A stretch of DNA of 64,000 nucleotides from Comamonadaceae bacterium (GTDB taxonomy: Bacteria; Pseudomonadota; Gammaproteobacteria; Burkholderiales; Burkholderiaceae_C): NCBI GenBank assembly GCA_947454955.1, contig CANGLW010000006.1, positions 1-64,000 of the forward strand. The letters are read 5' to 3'. The notes below the pieces were generated by a model that worked only from the letters and a program-made list of their open reading frames with translations, did no database searches and was not told the DNA's origin. How positions within the stretch are numbered: position 1 is the stretch's first letter; each line of letters starts with the position of its first letter. Positions 18,584 to 27,698 of this stretch are shown here, piece after piece. The translations under genes and the position numbers were made by a program.

Positions 18584-19393
18584 ATGACATTGATCGCTTG
18601 TGACACAACACATCGTCAAACACCTGGCTTTGAAGTGAGTCCTCTCTGCGCGCGCAGCCTCTTGGCCATTGGGCTTGCGTGCTGGGTCGGCATGGCTGCG
18701 CAGGCTCAACCGCGACAGCAACAGACATCAGCAGGCATGGACCGCACCGAAGTCACGGTGGGTGCGGTGGCGCGTTATGCGCAGGCCACCGGCTTTGTGT
18801 CGCAAGCCGAGAAACAAGGCTGGAGCCTGACCTACGAGGGCGGCTGGGCCAAACGCTCCGGCTGGTCCTGGGCCAAGCCTTATGGCCAAACGGCGGCGCC
18901 CGATGAACCTGCGGTGCACCTGAACTTCGACGAAGCCCAAGGCTACTGCCGCTGGGCCGGTCAGCGCCTGCCCACCGCGCGCGAGTGGCGGCAGTGGGCT
19001 TACACCGAACAGCGCACCACACCCCCTGCACCCTTTGTGCAGGGCCAATCCTACCCTTACCCCACGGGCGACACGCCACAAGGCGCGCACTGCCTGGGCG
19101 ACTGCGGCAGCCGCACTCAAGGCGTGTCTCATGCCCAAACCTCACGCGGTGTGGGCCACACCCGCGTGGGCACCACCACAGCCGGCGTGAACGGCTTGTT
19201 CGACATGGGTGGCAATGTGTGGGAATGGGCACAAGGCGACAATCCCGCCGCCACCGAACAACCCACCCTGGGCGGCTCCTGGTGGTATGGTGCGGCCCCC
19301 ATGCACCGCGATCACCAAGCCACCAAAGCCCGCGACCTGAGCGTGGTGTACGTGGGTTTTCGCTGCTTCACGCCTGAAACAAAACAGCCCTGA
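18584..19393 (+). CDS. Secreted formylglycine-generating-enzyme-like (SUMF1 fold) protein
   Basis: About 269 residues. The SUMF1/FGE-sulfatase domain is recognisable from DRTEVTVGAVARYAQATGF, HLNFDEAQGYCRWAGQRLPTAREW, GLFDMGGNVWEWAQGD, LGGSWWYG and a C-terminal VYVGFRC. A hydrophobic segment LLAIGLACWVGMAAQA suggests export. The Cys pair that makes true FGE an oxidase is not present in the expected region after GGSWW, so it is probably not a formylglycine-generating enzyme but a ligand-binding or regulatory relative. The start is uncertain: TTG 18569 overlaps the mnmA stop, ATG 18584 is used here, and GTG 18635 would give the tidiest signal peptide. Confidence 0.75.
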   Translation: MTLIACDTTHRQTPGFEVSPLCARSLLAIGLACWVGMAAQAQPRQQQTSAGMDRTEVTVGAVARYAQATGFVSQAEKQGWSLTYEGGWAKRSGWSWAKPYGQTAAPDEPAVHLNFDEAQGYCRWAGQRLPTAREWRQWAYTEQRTTPPAPFVQGQSYPYPTGDTPQGAHCLGDCGSRTQGVSHAQTSRGVGHTRVGTTTAGVNGLFDMGGNVWEWAQGDNPAATEQPTLGGSWWYGAAPMHRDHQATKARDLSVVYVGFRCFTPETKQP

Positions 19394-19415
19394 GGCGCGT
19401 GGCACCCAGGGCTGT
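19384..19415. terminator. Possible stem-loop terminator between the SUMF1-like gene and ssb
   Basis: ACAGCCCT at 19384-19391 and AGGGCTGT at 19408-19415 are exact reverse complements. The stem lies at the end of the plus-strand gene, just before the convergent ssb end. No T-run follows, so it is a weak candidate. Confidence 0.35.
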
Positions 19416-19452
19416 GACAGGTCAGCGATTGACTCGCTTAAAACGGTAGAAA

Positions 19453-19941
19453 TTAAAACGGAATATCGTCGTCCATGTCGTCAAAGCCGCTGGCTGATTT
19501 GGCCGGGGCTTGGCGTTGCGCTGGTGCGGCTTGTGGCGCTGGGCGCTGAGGTGGTGCGGCGCGGCGGGGCATGCCGCCGCCTTCGTCGTCAGGGCTGCCC
19601 ATGCCTTCGCGCTTGCCCAGCAACTGCATCTCGGTGGCGATGATGTCGACCGTGTTTTTTTCCACGCCCGACTGGTCGGTGTATTTGCCGTATTTCAGGC
19701 GGCCTTCCACGTACAGGGGCTGGCCTTTTTTCACGTACTCGCCGGCGATTTCAGCCAAGCGGTCATAGAAGGTGACGCGGTGCCACTGGGTGTCTTCGAT
19801 GGTCTCGCCGGAGTTGCGGTCTTTGCGACGGCTGGAGGTGGCGATGCTCACATTGGCCACGGCTTGGCCCGAGGGCAGGTAACGGATTTCGGGGTCGCGG
19901 CCGCAGTTGCCCACGAGGATGACTTTGTTGACGGATGCCAT
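19453..19941 (-). CDS. ssb: Single-stranded DNA-binding protein
   Basis: 162 residues. The OB-fold domain covers about 1-110 (MASVNKVILVGNCGRDPEIR, then WHRVTFYDRLAEIAGEYVKKG). A flexible Gly/Pro/Gln/Ala-rich tail ends in the acidic tip DDMDDDIPF, which docks partner proteins such as RecO, RecQ and PriA. It protects ssDNA during replication and repair. GGAG lies 11 nt upstream of the ATG. A palindrome overlapping a -10-like element lies at 19958-19982. Confidence 0.97.
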   Translation of the reverse strand: MASVNKVILVGNCGRDPEIRYLPSGQAVANVSIATSSRRKDRNSGETIEDTQWHRVTFYDRLAEIAGEYVKKGQPLYVEGRLKYGKYTDQSGVEKNTVDIIATEMQLLGKREGMGSPDDEGGGMPRRAAPPQRPAPQAAPAQRQAPAKSASGFDDMDDDIPF

Positions 19942-19957
19942 GGCAATTTCTCCAGAT

Positions 19958-19982
19958 GAATGCCGTCATTATGGCGGCATTC
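19958..19982 (-). promoter_or_regulatory. ssb upstream palindrome containing CATAAT
   Basis: GAATGCCG (19958-19965) and CGGCATTC (19975-19982) are exact reverse complements flanking a 9-nt centre. On the minus strand that centre contains CATAAT, a -10-like hexamer. A factor bound here would cover the ssb promoter. It does not fit the CTG-N10-CAG LexA box. Confidence 0.4.
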
Positions 19983-20017
19983 ACCCCGGCTTCAAGCGCT
20001 TGGCTTGAACGCTCAAG

Positions 20018-21196
20018 TCAGGCGTGATTCGCAGCCCGTGATGAGGGCGCACGCATGGGCCAGGCCACCGCCAGCCACACCGCCATGCCGGCTGCACAGG
20101 TCCAAAACAAACCACTCATACCCTGGTGCTTGAGCAACCAGCCACCCAAGGTGCCGCCCACAAAAAAGCCGATGGACTGCAAGGTGTTGTAAACGCCCAG
20201 CGCCGCGCCGCGGGCATGGTCGGGCGCCACGCGGGAGGCTAGGCTGGGCTGCGTGGCTTCCAGCACGTTAAAGCCACAGAAAAACGCCACCAGCAACACC
20301 GCCAGGCTGGCCAAGGTGGGCGCTTGCCCCACCCACAACAGGCCCAGCTGCACCAACAAAATCACGCCGATGGACGCCAGGAACACCGCACGCAAATAAC
20401 CGCGGCGCTCCAGCGGGAACAGAGTGAAACCCATCACCAGAAACGAGGCCAGCACCGCGGGCAAATACACCTGCCAATGCTGCGACTTGGCCAAGCCAGC
20501 CTGCACCAGCAAGGCAGGCACCGCCACCCACATGGCCAGCTGCACCGCGTGCAGCATGAAGACGCCCACATCAAGGCGCACCAGCGCAGGGTCACGCAGC
20601 ACCTCCATCAGCCCGCCGCGCTTGGCGTCTTTGCGCTCAGGCTCTGCAGGCACCCACCACACCACCGCAGCCATGCCACCCAGGGTCAACACCGCGGTCA
20701 AGGCAAACAAACCGGCTAAGCCCATGAAGCTGACCAAGAGAGGCGCCAACACCAGCGAGAGCGCGAACATGAGGCCGATGCTCGAGCCCACCAACGCCAT
20801 GGCCTTGGTGCGCACCACATCGCGGGTCTGGTCGGCCAGCAAGGCGGTGACCGCGGCAGACACCGCACCCGCGCCTTGCAAAGCGCGCCCGGCAATCAAG
20901 GCCTCCAGGCTGGTGGCCAAGGCGGCCCACACACTGCCCAGGGCAAACACCGCCAGGCCGAACAAAATCACCCGCTTGCGGCCATAGCGGTCCGAGGCCA
21001 GGCCGAAAGGAATTTGCAGGATGCCCTGGGTCAAGCCATAAATGCCCATGGCCAGGCCCACGCGGGCCGGGTCGTCACCACCGGGGTACTTGGCCGCTTC
21101 CAGCGCAAACACCGGCAGCACCAGGAACAAGCCCAGCATGCGCAGCGCAAAAATGCTGGCCAGCGATAGGCTTGAGCGCAACTCCAGCGGCGTCAT
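20018..21196 (-). CDS. MFS transporter, YajR-like drug/sugar efflux family
   Basis: About 392 residues with twelve predicted membrane helices. The N-terminal SLASIFALRMLGLFLVLPVF and the loop motif GLASDRYGRKRVILFGL (MFS motif A) are characteristic of the YajR-like subgroup, but the extra C-terminal domain of E. coli YajR is absent. The substrate is unknown. The ATG at 21196 matches where homology usually starts; a GTG at 21241 would add 15 residues. It lies between ssb and the divergent uvrA, and I know this placement from related genomes. Confidence 0.85.
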   Translation of the reverse strand: MTPLELRSSLSLASIFALRMLGLFLVLPVFALEAAKYPGGDDPARVGLAMGIYGLTQGILQIPFGLASDRYGRKRVILFGLAVFALGSVWAALATSLEALIAGRALQGAGAVSAAVTALLADQTRDVVRTKAMALVGSSIGLMFALSLVLAPLLVSFMGLAGLFALTAVLTLGGMAAVVWWVPAEPERKDAKRGGLMEVLRDPALVRLDVGVFMLHAVQLAMWVAVPALLVQAGLAKSQHWQVYLPAVLASFLVMGFTLFPLERRGYLRAVFLASIGVILLVQLGLLWVGQAPTLASLAVLLVAFFCGFNVLEATQPSLASRVAPDHARGAALGVYNTLQSIGFFVGGTLGGWLLKHQGMSGLFWTCAAGMAVWLAVAWPMRAPSSRAANHA

Positions 21197-21356
21197 GGCC
21201 GCGGGGTTCAGCGTTTTTGGGGTGGGGAACGGTGCAGACACAGGCAGGGTTTAACGAGGCTCAAGCCAGATATTGTCCCCGATCACCACCGATCTTCTGG
21301 CGCCCCGAACAAGTCTTGACGCGGCCCCAGTGCGCGCGAGGGGCAGACCCACTATC

Positions 21357-24300
21357 ATGGAGGGTTTAGTCCGTCTGCGAACCTTGAACACCCCCACGCC
21401 CCCAGAACTGATCGTTCGCGCCCTGCAAGAAGACCAGGCACATGCAGACTTGGCCGCGCCTGCTGCACGCGAGGCATTGCCCCACAACGCCCCTCAAGTT
21501 GCTCAGCAAGGCACTTACCTGGGCGCGGCGCTGCAACGCATCAGCATCCGCGGGGCGCGCACGCACAACCTCAAAAACATCGACCTCGACATCCCGCGCA
21601 ACCAGCTGGTGGTCATCACCGGTTTGAGCGGTTCGGGCAAGTCCAGCCTGGCGTTTGATACGTTGTACGCCGAGGGGCAGCGGCGTTATGTGGAGAGTTT
21701 GTCCACCTACGCGCGGCAGTTTTTGCAGCTGATGGACAAGCCCGATGTGGACCTGATTGAGGGCCTGTCGCCCGCGATTTCCATCGAGCAAAAGGCCACC
21801 AGCCACAACCCGCGCTCCACCGTGGGCACGGTGACCGAGATTCACGACTACCTGCGTTTGCTCTATGCCCGTGCAGGCACGCCGATGTGCCCCGAGCACG
21901 GGCAAGCCTTGCAGTCGCAAACCGTGAGCCAGATGGTGGACGCGGTGATGGCCTTGCCGCAAGACACCCGCTTGATGATTCTGGCGCCGGTGGCGCGCGA
22001 GAAAAAAGGCGAATTTGTCGAGCTGTTCAACAGCATGCAGGCCCAGGGCTATGTGCGGTTTCGCATCAACGGCGAGATTGTGGAGTTCGACCAACTGCCC
22101 GCGCTGAAGAAAACCGAGAAGCACAACATCGACGTGGTGGTGGACCGCCTCAAAGTGCGTGCCGATGGCGACGGTCAAACCAGTTTGAAGCAACGCCTGG
22201 CCGAGAGCTTTGAAGCCGCACTGCGCATTGCCGATGCACGCGCCATTGCCTTGGAAATGGACGGCGATAAAGAGCATCTGTTCAATGCGCGCTTTGCCTG
22301 CCCCAGCTGCACCTATTCCATCAGCGAGCTCGAGCCGCGGCTCTTCTCGTTCAACTCACCGCAGGGCGCTTGCCCGGCGTGCGATGGCATCGGGGCACAA
22401 GAGTTTTTTGACCCGCAGCGGGTGGTGGCGTTTCCCTCGCTCAGCCTGGCCAGTGGCGCCATCAAAGGCTGGGACCGACGCAACGCCTATTACTTCACCA
22501 TGCTCGAGAGCCTGGCCAAGCATTACGGCTTTGACATCGAAGAGTCGTTTGAAAGCTTGCCAGAAAAAATTCAGCACACCTTGCTGTTTGGTTCGGGCGA
22601 AGAAGAGATCAAGTTCAGCTACATCACCGATGGCAGCTCGGGCAAAAAGGTCAGCAAAAAACATGCGTTCGAGGGCATCATCCCCAACATGCAGCGCCGC
22701 TACCGCGAGACCGACTCGGCCCTGGTGCGCGAAGACCTCGGACGGCTGCGTAACACCCAGGCTTGCCCTGAGTGCGCGGGTTCGCGGCTGCGTCGTGAAG
22801 CACGTTTTGTGAAGCTGGGCGAAGGCCCCCAAAGCCGCGCGATTTTTGAAGTGAGCCACCTCACCTTGCGCGAGTGCTTTGAGTATTTCGACACGCTTCA
22901 ACTGCGCGGCGCCAAGGCCGAGATTGCCGACAAAGTGGTGCGCGAAATTCGCCTGCGTTTGAAGTTCCTCAACGACGTGGGCCTGAACTATTTGAGTCTG
23001 GACCGCAGTGCCGAAACACTCAGCGGCGGCGAGGCACAGCGCATCCGCTTGGCCAGCCAAATTGGTTCGGGTTTGACAGGCGTGATGTATGTGCTTGATG
23101 AACCCAGCATCGGCCTGCACCAGCGCGACAACGACCGCTTGATTGGCACGCTCATGCACCTGCGCGACATTGGCAACAGCGTGCTGGTGGTGGAGCACGA
23201 CGAAGACATGATGCGCGCGGCTGACCATGTGATTGACATGGGGCCAGGCGCCGGTGTGCACGGCGGGCGTGTGGTGGCACAAGGCACGTACGAGGCCATC
23301 AAAGCCAACCCCGATTCGCTCACCGGCAAGTACCTCAGTGGCGCTTTGCAAATTGCGGTGCCCAAGCGGCGCACGCCTTGGCTGCCGGTGGTGCAAACCA
23401 AAGCCCCGGTGCTCAAAGCCAAAGCCAGTGCGGCGGCCGTGGCCTGGGCGGTGCGCCAAGAGCAGCACATCGCCACCCAAGGCGAGTTGCAAGCCATCCG
23501 CGTGGTGGGTGCCACGGGCCACAACCTGAAAAACATCACGGTGGATTTCCCGGTGGGCTTGCTCACCTGCGTGACCGGTGTGTCGGGCTCGGGCAAATCC
23601 ACCTTGGTGAACGACACGCTGTATGCCTCGGTGGCGCGCTCGCTCTACCGTTCACACGACGAGCCCGCGCCTTGCGAATCGGTCGATGGCATTGAGTATT
23701 TCGACAAGGTCATCAACGTGGACCAGTCGCCCATTGGACGCACGCCGCGCTCTAACCCGGCCACGTACACGGGCCTCTTCACTGCGATACGCGACCTGAT
23801 GGCCGAGGTGCCGATGGCACGTGAACGCGGCTACGGCCCGGGGCGTTTTTCATTCAACGTGGCTGGTGGCCGCTGCGAAGCCTGCCAGGGCGACGGCATG
23901 GTGAAAGTGGAGATGCACTTTCTGCCCGATGTGTACGTGCCTTGCGATGTGTGCATGGGTCAACGCTACAACCGCGAAACCCTGGAAGTGCTCTACAAAG
24001 GCAAGAACATCGCGCAAATTTTGGACCTGACTGTGGAGGCGGCATACCAATTTTTAAGCGCCGTGCCCACGATTGCGCGCAAGCTGCAAACCCTCTTGGA
24101 TGTGGGCCTGAGCTACGTGCGCCTGGGCCAATCGGCTACCACGCTCTCAGGTGGTGAGGCGCAGCGCGTCAAGCTGGCGCTGGAGCTCTCCAAACGCGAC
24201 ACTGGCCGCACGCTCTACATCTTGGACGAGCCCACCACCGGTCTTCACTTTGCCGACATTGATCTGCTGCTCAAGGTGCTGCACCAGCTGCGCGATGCGG

Positions 24301-24512
24301 GCAACACGATTGTGATCATCGAGCACAACCTCGATGTCATCAAAACCGCGGATTGGCTGATCGACATCGGCCCTGAAGGCGGCAGCGGTGGCGGCACCGT
24401 GGTGGGCGTGGGCACGCCCGAAGACCTGGCGGCCAACCCGGCGAGTTTCACCGGGCGCTACCTGCGGCCTTTGCTGGGCATGCCTGCCCCAACGCTGGGC
24501 CAGAGCGCGTGA
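21357..24512 (+). CDS. uvrA: UvrABC excinuclease subunit A
   Basis: About 1051 residues against about 940 in E. coli. Two ABC ATPase units are present: Walker A motifs GLSGSGKS near residue 88 and GVSGSGKS near 740, and signature motifs LSGGEAQR near 555 and 930. The zinc-finger [16 protein letters not shown] region near 838 is intact. UvrA finds bulky lesions and loads UvrB. Two oddities: about 60 extra N-terminal residues before [20 protein letters not shown], and a roughly 40-residue Ala/Lys/Val-rich insertion in the linker between the ATPase units. ATG 21357 is chosen; a TTG at 21273 is possible. No LexA-like box was found upstream. Confidence 0.95.
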   Translation: MEGLVRLRTLNTPTPPELIVRALQEDQAHADLAAPAAREALPHNAPQVAQQGTYLGAALQRISIRGARTHNLKNIDLDIPRNQLVVITGLSGSGKSSLAFDTLYAEGQRRYVESLSTYARQFLQLMDKPDVDLIEGLSPAISIEQKATSHNPRSTVGTVTEIHDYLRLLYARAGTPMCPEHGQALQSQTVSQMVDAVMALPQDTRLMILAPVAREKKGEFVELFNSMQAQGYVRFRINGEIVEFDQLPALKKTEKHNIDVVVDRLKVRADGDGQTSLKQRLAESFEAALRIADARAIALEMDGDKEHLFNARFACPSCTYSISELEPRLFSFNSPQGACPACDGIGAQEFFDPQRVVAFPSLSLASGAIKGWDRRNAYYFTMLESLAKHYGFDIEESFESLPEKIQHTLLFGSGEEEIKFSYITDGSSGKKVSKKHAFEGIIPNMQRRYRETDSALVREDLGRLRNTQACPECAGSRLRREARFVKLGEGPQSRAIFEVSHLTLRECFEYFDTLQLRGAKAEIADKVVREIRLRLKFLNDVGLNYLSLDRSAETLSGGEAQRIRLASQIGSGLTGVMYVLDEPSIGLHQRDNDRLIGTLMHLRDIGNSVLVVEHDEDMMRAADHVIDMGPGAGVHGGRVVAQGTYEAIKANPDSLTGKYLSGALQIAVPKRRTPWLPVVQTKAPVLKAKASAAAVAWAVRQEQHIATQGELQAIRVVGATGHNLKNITVDFPVGLLTCVTGVSGSGKSTLVNDTLYASVARSLYRSHDEPAPCESVDGIEYFDKVINVDQSPIGRTPRSNPATYTGLFTAIRDLMAEVPMARERGYGPGRFSFNVAGGRCEACQGDGMVKVEMHFLPDVYVPCDVCMGQRYNRETLEVLYKGKNIAQILDLTVEAAYQFLSAVPTIARKLQTLLDVGLSYVRLGQSATTLSGGEAQRVKLALELSKRDTGRTLYILDEPTTGLHFADIDLLLKVLHQLRDAGNTIVIIEHNLDVIKTADWLIDIGPEGGSGGGTVVGVGTPEDLAANPASFTGRYLRPLLGMPAPTLGQSA

Positions 24513-25465
24513 GCACCAAGGCCGCGCCGCTGGCATTGAGCGTCAAGGACCTGCTGGCTGCGCTGTCGGTCATCGTGATTTGGGGCTCCAACTTTGTGTT
24601 CATGAAGTTCGTGCTCAAAGACTTCACACCGTTCCAAATGGGTGCGGCGCGCTACCTGGCGGCTGCCCTGCCCCTGGTGTTTTTCATCAAGCCCCCGGCC
24701 ATGCCGTGGAAGTGGGTGGTGCTGTACGGCTTGTTTCAAGGCGTTGGGCAGTTCGGCTTTTTGTTTTTGGCGCTGCAAGTGGGCATGACGGCCTCGCTGG
24801 CGTCGGTGCTCATGCAGACCCATGTGTTTTTCACCGCACTGTTCAGCTTTGTGTGGCTGCGTGAACGGCTCACCCCGCCGCTGGTCGGTGGCCTGATCTT
24901 GGCCGGGCTGGGCTTGAGTTGCTTCGCTCTGAATTTTGTAGCAAGGCCCGAAGTAGTGGCGGTAACTGTAGGCGGCTTTGCTTTGAACTTGTGCGGTGCG
25001 GCTTTGTGGGCGGCATCGAACATCGTGGCACGTAAAGCGCAGGGCGCAGCACCTGCGTTTGAGCCGCTGCCGTTTTTGGTGTGGAGCAGCATCGTGCCGG
25101 TGGTGCCCTTCATGGCCTTGAGTTGGGCCTTCGATGCACCCGCGCCTGCCGGCATGGGTTGGCTGGACGCCGCCAAGTGGGCCAGCGTGCCACTGAGTTC
25201 GTGGGTGTCGGTGTTGTTCCTGGGTTGGGTGGCCACCATCTTGGCCTACACCTTATGGACCGGCCTGCTCAAGCGCCACCCTGCCAACCGCGTCGCGCCC
25301 TTCAGCCTGGGCGTGCCGGTGGTGGGCATCAGCGCAGGCATGCTGACCCTGGGCGAACAAGTCCAGCCCCTGCAATGGGCTGGCATTGCCTTGGTGGTGT
25401 CAGCACTGGCGTGTGTGATGCTGGGCGATCGATTGTTGAAGGGTGGACTCAAGACCAAAAATTGA
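24509..25465 (+). CDS. EamA/DMT-family permease
   Basis: 318 residues with about ten membrane helices in two EamA repeats. Motifs include [19 protein letters not shown] in helix 1, the [18 protein letters not shown] segment, and a second repeat with [20 protein letters not shown] and [19 protein letters not shown]. It resembles the E. coli YdeD/EamA group, which exports cysteine and O-acetylserine, but the substrate here cannot be read from sequence. The GTG start overlaps the uvrA stop by 4 bp (GTGA). Its own stop codon lies inside the -35 box of the following toxin-antitoxin promoter. Confidence 0.88.
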   Translation: MSTKAAPLALSVKDLLAALSVIVIWGSNFVFMKFVLKDFTPFQMGAARYLAAALPLVFFIKPPAMPWKWVVLYGLFQGVGQFGFLFLALQVGMTASLASVLMQTHVFFTALFSFVWLRERLTPPLVGGLILAGLGLSCFALNFVARPEVVAVTVGGFALNLCGAALWAASNIVARKAQGAAPAFEPLPFLVWSSIVPVVPFMALSWAFDAPAPAGMGWLDAAKWASVPLSSWVSVLFLGWVATILAYTLWTGLLKRHPANRVAPFSLGVPVVGISAGMLTLGEQVQPLQWAGIALVVSALACVMLGDRLLKGGLKTKN

Positions 25466-25490
25466 CATCAAAATATTGTTTTGATATCAT
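25462..25490 (+). promoter_or_regulatory. Promoter with embedded operator for the first FitAB-type toxin-antitoxin pair
   Basis: TTGACA (25462-25467), a 17-bp spacer and TATCAT (25485-25490) form a near-consensus sigma-70 promoter. ATCAAAA (25467-25473) and TTTTGAT (25479-25485) are exact inverted repeats with a 5-nt centre, filling the spacer. This is the expected layout for autorepression by a ribbon-helix-helix antitoxin. Confidence 0.75.
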
Positions 25491-25514
25491 TTCTCGGCCA
25501 TTTCCCTCATCACC

Positions 25515-25748
25515 ATGTCATCCGTCGTCATTCGCAACTTACCCGAAGCCACGCACCGCAGCCTCAAGCTGATGGCACAGCAGCACGGCCGCAGCACCGA
25601 GGCTGAGATTCGCTTCATCCTCGAGCAAGCTGTGACGCCGGTGCAGGGCATGGGCGATATGCTGGCTGCACTGGGCCGTGATTTAGGTGGTTTGGATTTA
25701 GCGATTCAACGTGACCAGCGGCCGGTTGATGCGGCTAACTTTGAATGA
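25515..25748 (+). CDS. FitA-like ribbon-helix-helix antitoxin
   Basis: 77 residues. The N-terminal strand SVVIRNLPEATHRSLKLMA and the helices HGRSTEAEIRFILEQAV match the FitA/Arc-type RHH fold; the C-terminal tail presumably wraps around the toxin. It should bind the operator at 25467-25485 and neutralise the PIN toxin that follows. Its stop overlaps the toxin ATG by 4 bp (ATGA). Confidence 0.88.
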   Translation: MSSVVIRNLPEATHRSLKLMAQQHGRSTEAEIRFILEQAVTPVQGMGDMLAALGRDLGGLDLAIQRDQRPVDAANFE

Positions 25749-26170
25749 TCATCCTTGACACCAATGTGGTGTCTGAGCCTCTCAAGCCCGCGCCCGATGC
25801 TGCGGTGCTGGCTTGGTTAAATGCGCAAGCACCCCGCTCCCTGTTCATCACCAGCATCAGCTTGGCCGAGTTATTCACCGGCATTGAAAACTTGCCCGCA
25901 GGCCAACGACGCCGCGCCTTGGCCCAATCTTTGAGCACGCAATTGCTGGCATTATTTGCAGACCGGGTGTTGAGCTTTGATGCCTCGGCCGCCACCGCCT
26001 TTGCCAACATCCACACCCAAGCCAAACAGGCGGGCAACCCGATTGGCTTTGCAGACTGCAGCATCGCCGCTATCGCGCAAGCGCAAGGCTTTACCTTGGC
26101 CACCCGCAACTTGCGAGATTTTCAAGGCACCAGCATTGAACTGATCAACCCCTGGAATCACCAGGCTTAG
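25745..26170 (+). CDS. PIN-domain RNase toxin, FitB/VapC-like
   Basis: 141 residues, normal for FitB/VapC. PIN acidic residues are visible: Asp5 in IILDTNVVSE, the Glu of SLAELFTG near residue 42, the Asp of GFADCSIAAIAQ near 105, and the conserved LATRNLRDF near the end. PIN toxins cleave tRNA or other RNA using Mg2+. It is translationally coupled to the antitoxin upstream. Confidence 0.9.
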   Translation: MIILDTNVVSEPLKPAPDAAVLAWLNAQAPRSLFITSISLAELFTGIENLPAGQRRRALAQSLSTQLLALFADRVLSFDASAATAFANIHTQAKQAGNPIGFADCSIAAIAQAQGFTLATRNLRDFQGTSIELINPWNHQA

Positions 26171-26237
26171 GTTTGATATCCAAGCAGGGCTCAGGTCTTT
26201 TAGCCATGAATTATTTGCTCCTTTTTCAGGAGCAAGC

Positions 26238-26708
26238 TCAACGGCCTAAATCCTCGATCGCGTCGATCACCAGACCCGTACCAACGGCAATCAACAGGAT
26301 GTCACCGGCCACGCGCACAAAGCGGTGGCCCGAGGGTGGCGGCCCCAAACGCATGAGCACCGCAGGCTCCAGGTCGTAGTAAATCACCTCACGCGGCAAC
26401 ACATAACCGCGCCGCCACAACCTGGCCTGACCCGGTGGCAAACAACCGTTGTGTTTTTTCGCCAGGCCCGGCGGGCAGTGAGATGCCTCGCGGTAGGTTT
26501 GGCCGTAGTAGTCGCGCACCATGGCGCGGTGATCGTCATGGAAGTAAGCGCGTGGGCCGGGTCGCTCGCCACTTCGACGTTCTGTGTCGTGACGGTTGTT
26601 GTCTTGCCGCTCCACCTCACGTCGCTGCGGCGGATCTGCCCATGCCAGGGTGCTGCACAAGAGCGCGCCCACCCAAACCATGAGCCCGAATCTTGCGTGT
26701 CGCTTCAT
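26238..26708 (-). CDS. RcnB-family periplasmic protein
   Basis: 156 residues with a signal peptide (ends STLAWADPP). An Arg/His/Asp/Glu-rich segment of about 40 residues follows. The C-terminal part, VLPREVIYYDLEPAVLMRL then GPPPSGHRFVRVAGDILLIA, matches the RcnB (nickel/cobalt homeostasis) domain. E. coli RcnB tunes Ni/Co efflux, but many homologues have no proven metal role. The ATG at 26708 is preferred over the adjacent GTG at 26711. An 11-bp tandem repeat lies 65 bp upstream. Confidence 0.75.
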   Translation of the reverse strand: MKRHARFGLMVWVGALLCSTLAWADPPQRREVERQDNNRHDTERRSGERPGPRAYFHDDHRAMVRDYYGQTYREASHCPPGLAKKHNGCLPPGQARLWRRGYVLPREVIYYDLEPAVLMRLGPPPSGHRFVRVAGDILLIAVGTGLVIDAIEDLGR

Positions 26709-26772
26709 CACAACCCCTTGTGCAAAGAGGTTGATGCTAGAGGTCAGCCCCGAGCTTAGGGCTGCTTCAAAT

Positions 26773-26813
26773 CAAGCTTTGTTCAAGCCTTGTGCAAGCC
26801 TTGTGCAAGCCTG
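26773..26813. repeat. 11-bp tandem repeats (about 3.7 copies)
   Basis: Units CAAGCTTTGTT (26773), CAAGCCTTGTG (26784), CAAGCCTTGTG (26795) and a partial CAAGCCTG (26806) follow each other without gaps. The second and third are identical and the first differs at two positions. The 11-bp period puts each copy on the same face of the helix. They lie between the RcnB-like gene start and the end of pyrF. Confidence 0.7.
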
Positions 26814-26829
26814 AATGAGGCTCGAAAAA

Positions 26830-27666
26830 TTAAGGCTTGGCCGCGTTCAGCACGTCACGCGTCTTGAGTGCTTCGGCACGGGCAGCCGCGGCAAAGTCGT
26901 CACCAGCGCTGGCATACAACACCGCGCGCGAAGAGTTCACCGCAATCGGCGCGGTGGTCTGGCCGTCTCGGGCTTGGTAGGCCGCGCGCACCGTGGCGAC
27001 CGCATCGCCGCCTTGCGCGCCCACACCGGGGATCAGCAAAGGCACGGTGGGGGCCACACGGCGCACGCGCTCAATTTCATTCGGGTAGGTGGCGCCCACC
27101 ACCAAACCCAGTTGGCCGTTACGGTTCCAGGGGCCTTGCACCAGGCCGGCCACATGCTCGTACAGGTAAGGCTCGCCGGGCAAACCCAGGCGTTGGGCTT
27201 GCAGGTCATCGCCACCAGGGTTGGAGGTGCGGCACAGCAAAAATGCGCCCTTGTCGTGGTACTTCAAATAGGGCTCGAGCGAGTCAAAGCCCATGTAGGG
27301 CGAGAGGGTGACCGCATCGGCCCCGTAACGCTCAAACGCCTCTTTGGCGTACTGCTCGGCGGTGCTGCCGATGTCACCGCGCTTGGCATCCAGAATCACC
27401 GGCACATGGGGCGCGACACGGCGCATGTGGGCCATGAGCTGCTCAAGCTGGCGCTCGGCACCGTGCGCGGCAAAGTAGGCGATTTGCGGTTTGAAGGCTA
27501 TCACCAGGTCGGCCGTGGCCTCGACGATGGCGGCACAAAAGTCGTAAATTTTCTCGGGCTTGCCGCGCATGCCCCCGGGGAATTTCGTGGATTCCGGATC
27601 CAGGCCGACGCACAGCAGGGACTGGTTGCGCCGCTCGGCGTCTTGGAGCATGTCGATGAAGTTCAT
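26830..27666 (-). CDS. pyrF: Orotidine 5'-phosphate decarboxylase (long type)
   Basis: 278 residues, the longer bacterial/actinobacterial type. Catalytic residues lie in [18 protein letters not shown] (Lys and two Asp). The N-terminal [13 protein letters not shown] and the phosphate-binding end [11 protein letters not shown] are also clear. It makes UMP from OMP, the last step of pyrimidine synthesis. No Shine-Dalgarno precedes the ATG; TACAAT ends 6 nt upstream, suggesting a leaderless transcript. Confidence 0.95.
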   Translation of the reverse strand: MNFIDMLQDAERRNQSLLCVGLDPESTKFPGGMRGKPEKIYDFCAAIVEATADLVIAFKPQIAYFAAHGAERQLEQLMAHMRRVAPHVPVILDAKRGDIGSTAEQYAKEAFERYGADAVTLSPYMGFDSLEPYLKYHDKGAFLLCRTSNPGGDDLQAQRLGLPGEPYLYEHVAGLVQGPWNRNGQLGLVVGATYPNEIERVRRVAPTVPLLIPGVGAQGGDAVATVRAAYQARDGQTTAPIAVNSSRAVLYASAGDDFAAAARAEALKTRDVLNAAKP

Positions 27667-27698
27667 ACCCCGATTGTAAAAAGGTCACAATCGGGCGC
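27667..27698. promoter_or_regulatory. 32-bp symmetric divergent promoter between pyrF and an EamA permease gene
   Basis: The two start codons are 32 bp apart. CCCGATTGT (27669-27677) and ACAATCGGG (27687-27695) are exact reverse complements with a 9-nt centre. On the minus strand this gives TACAAT 6 nt before the pyrF ATG, and on the plus strand CACAAT 7 nt before the permease ATG. No Shine-Dalgarno exists on either side, and any -35 would fall inside the opposite coding region. Confidence 0.5.

Noticed and set aside
21242-21356. SOS (LexA) box upstream of uvrA
   Set aside because: No CTG-N10-CAG pattern was found in the region searched by eye.
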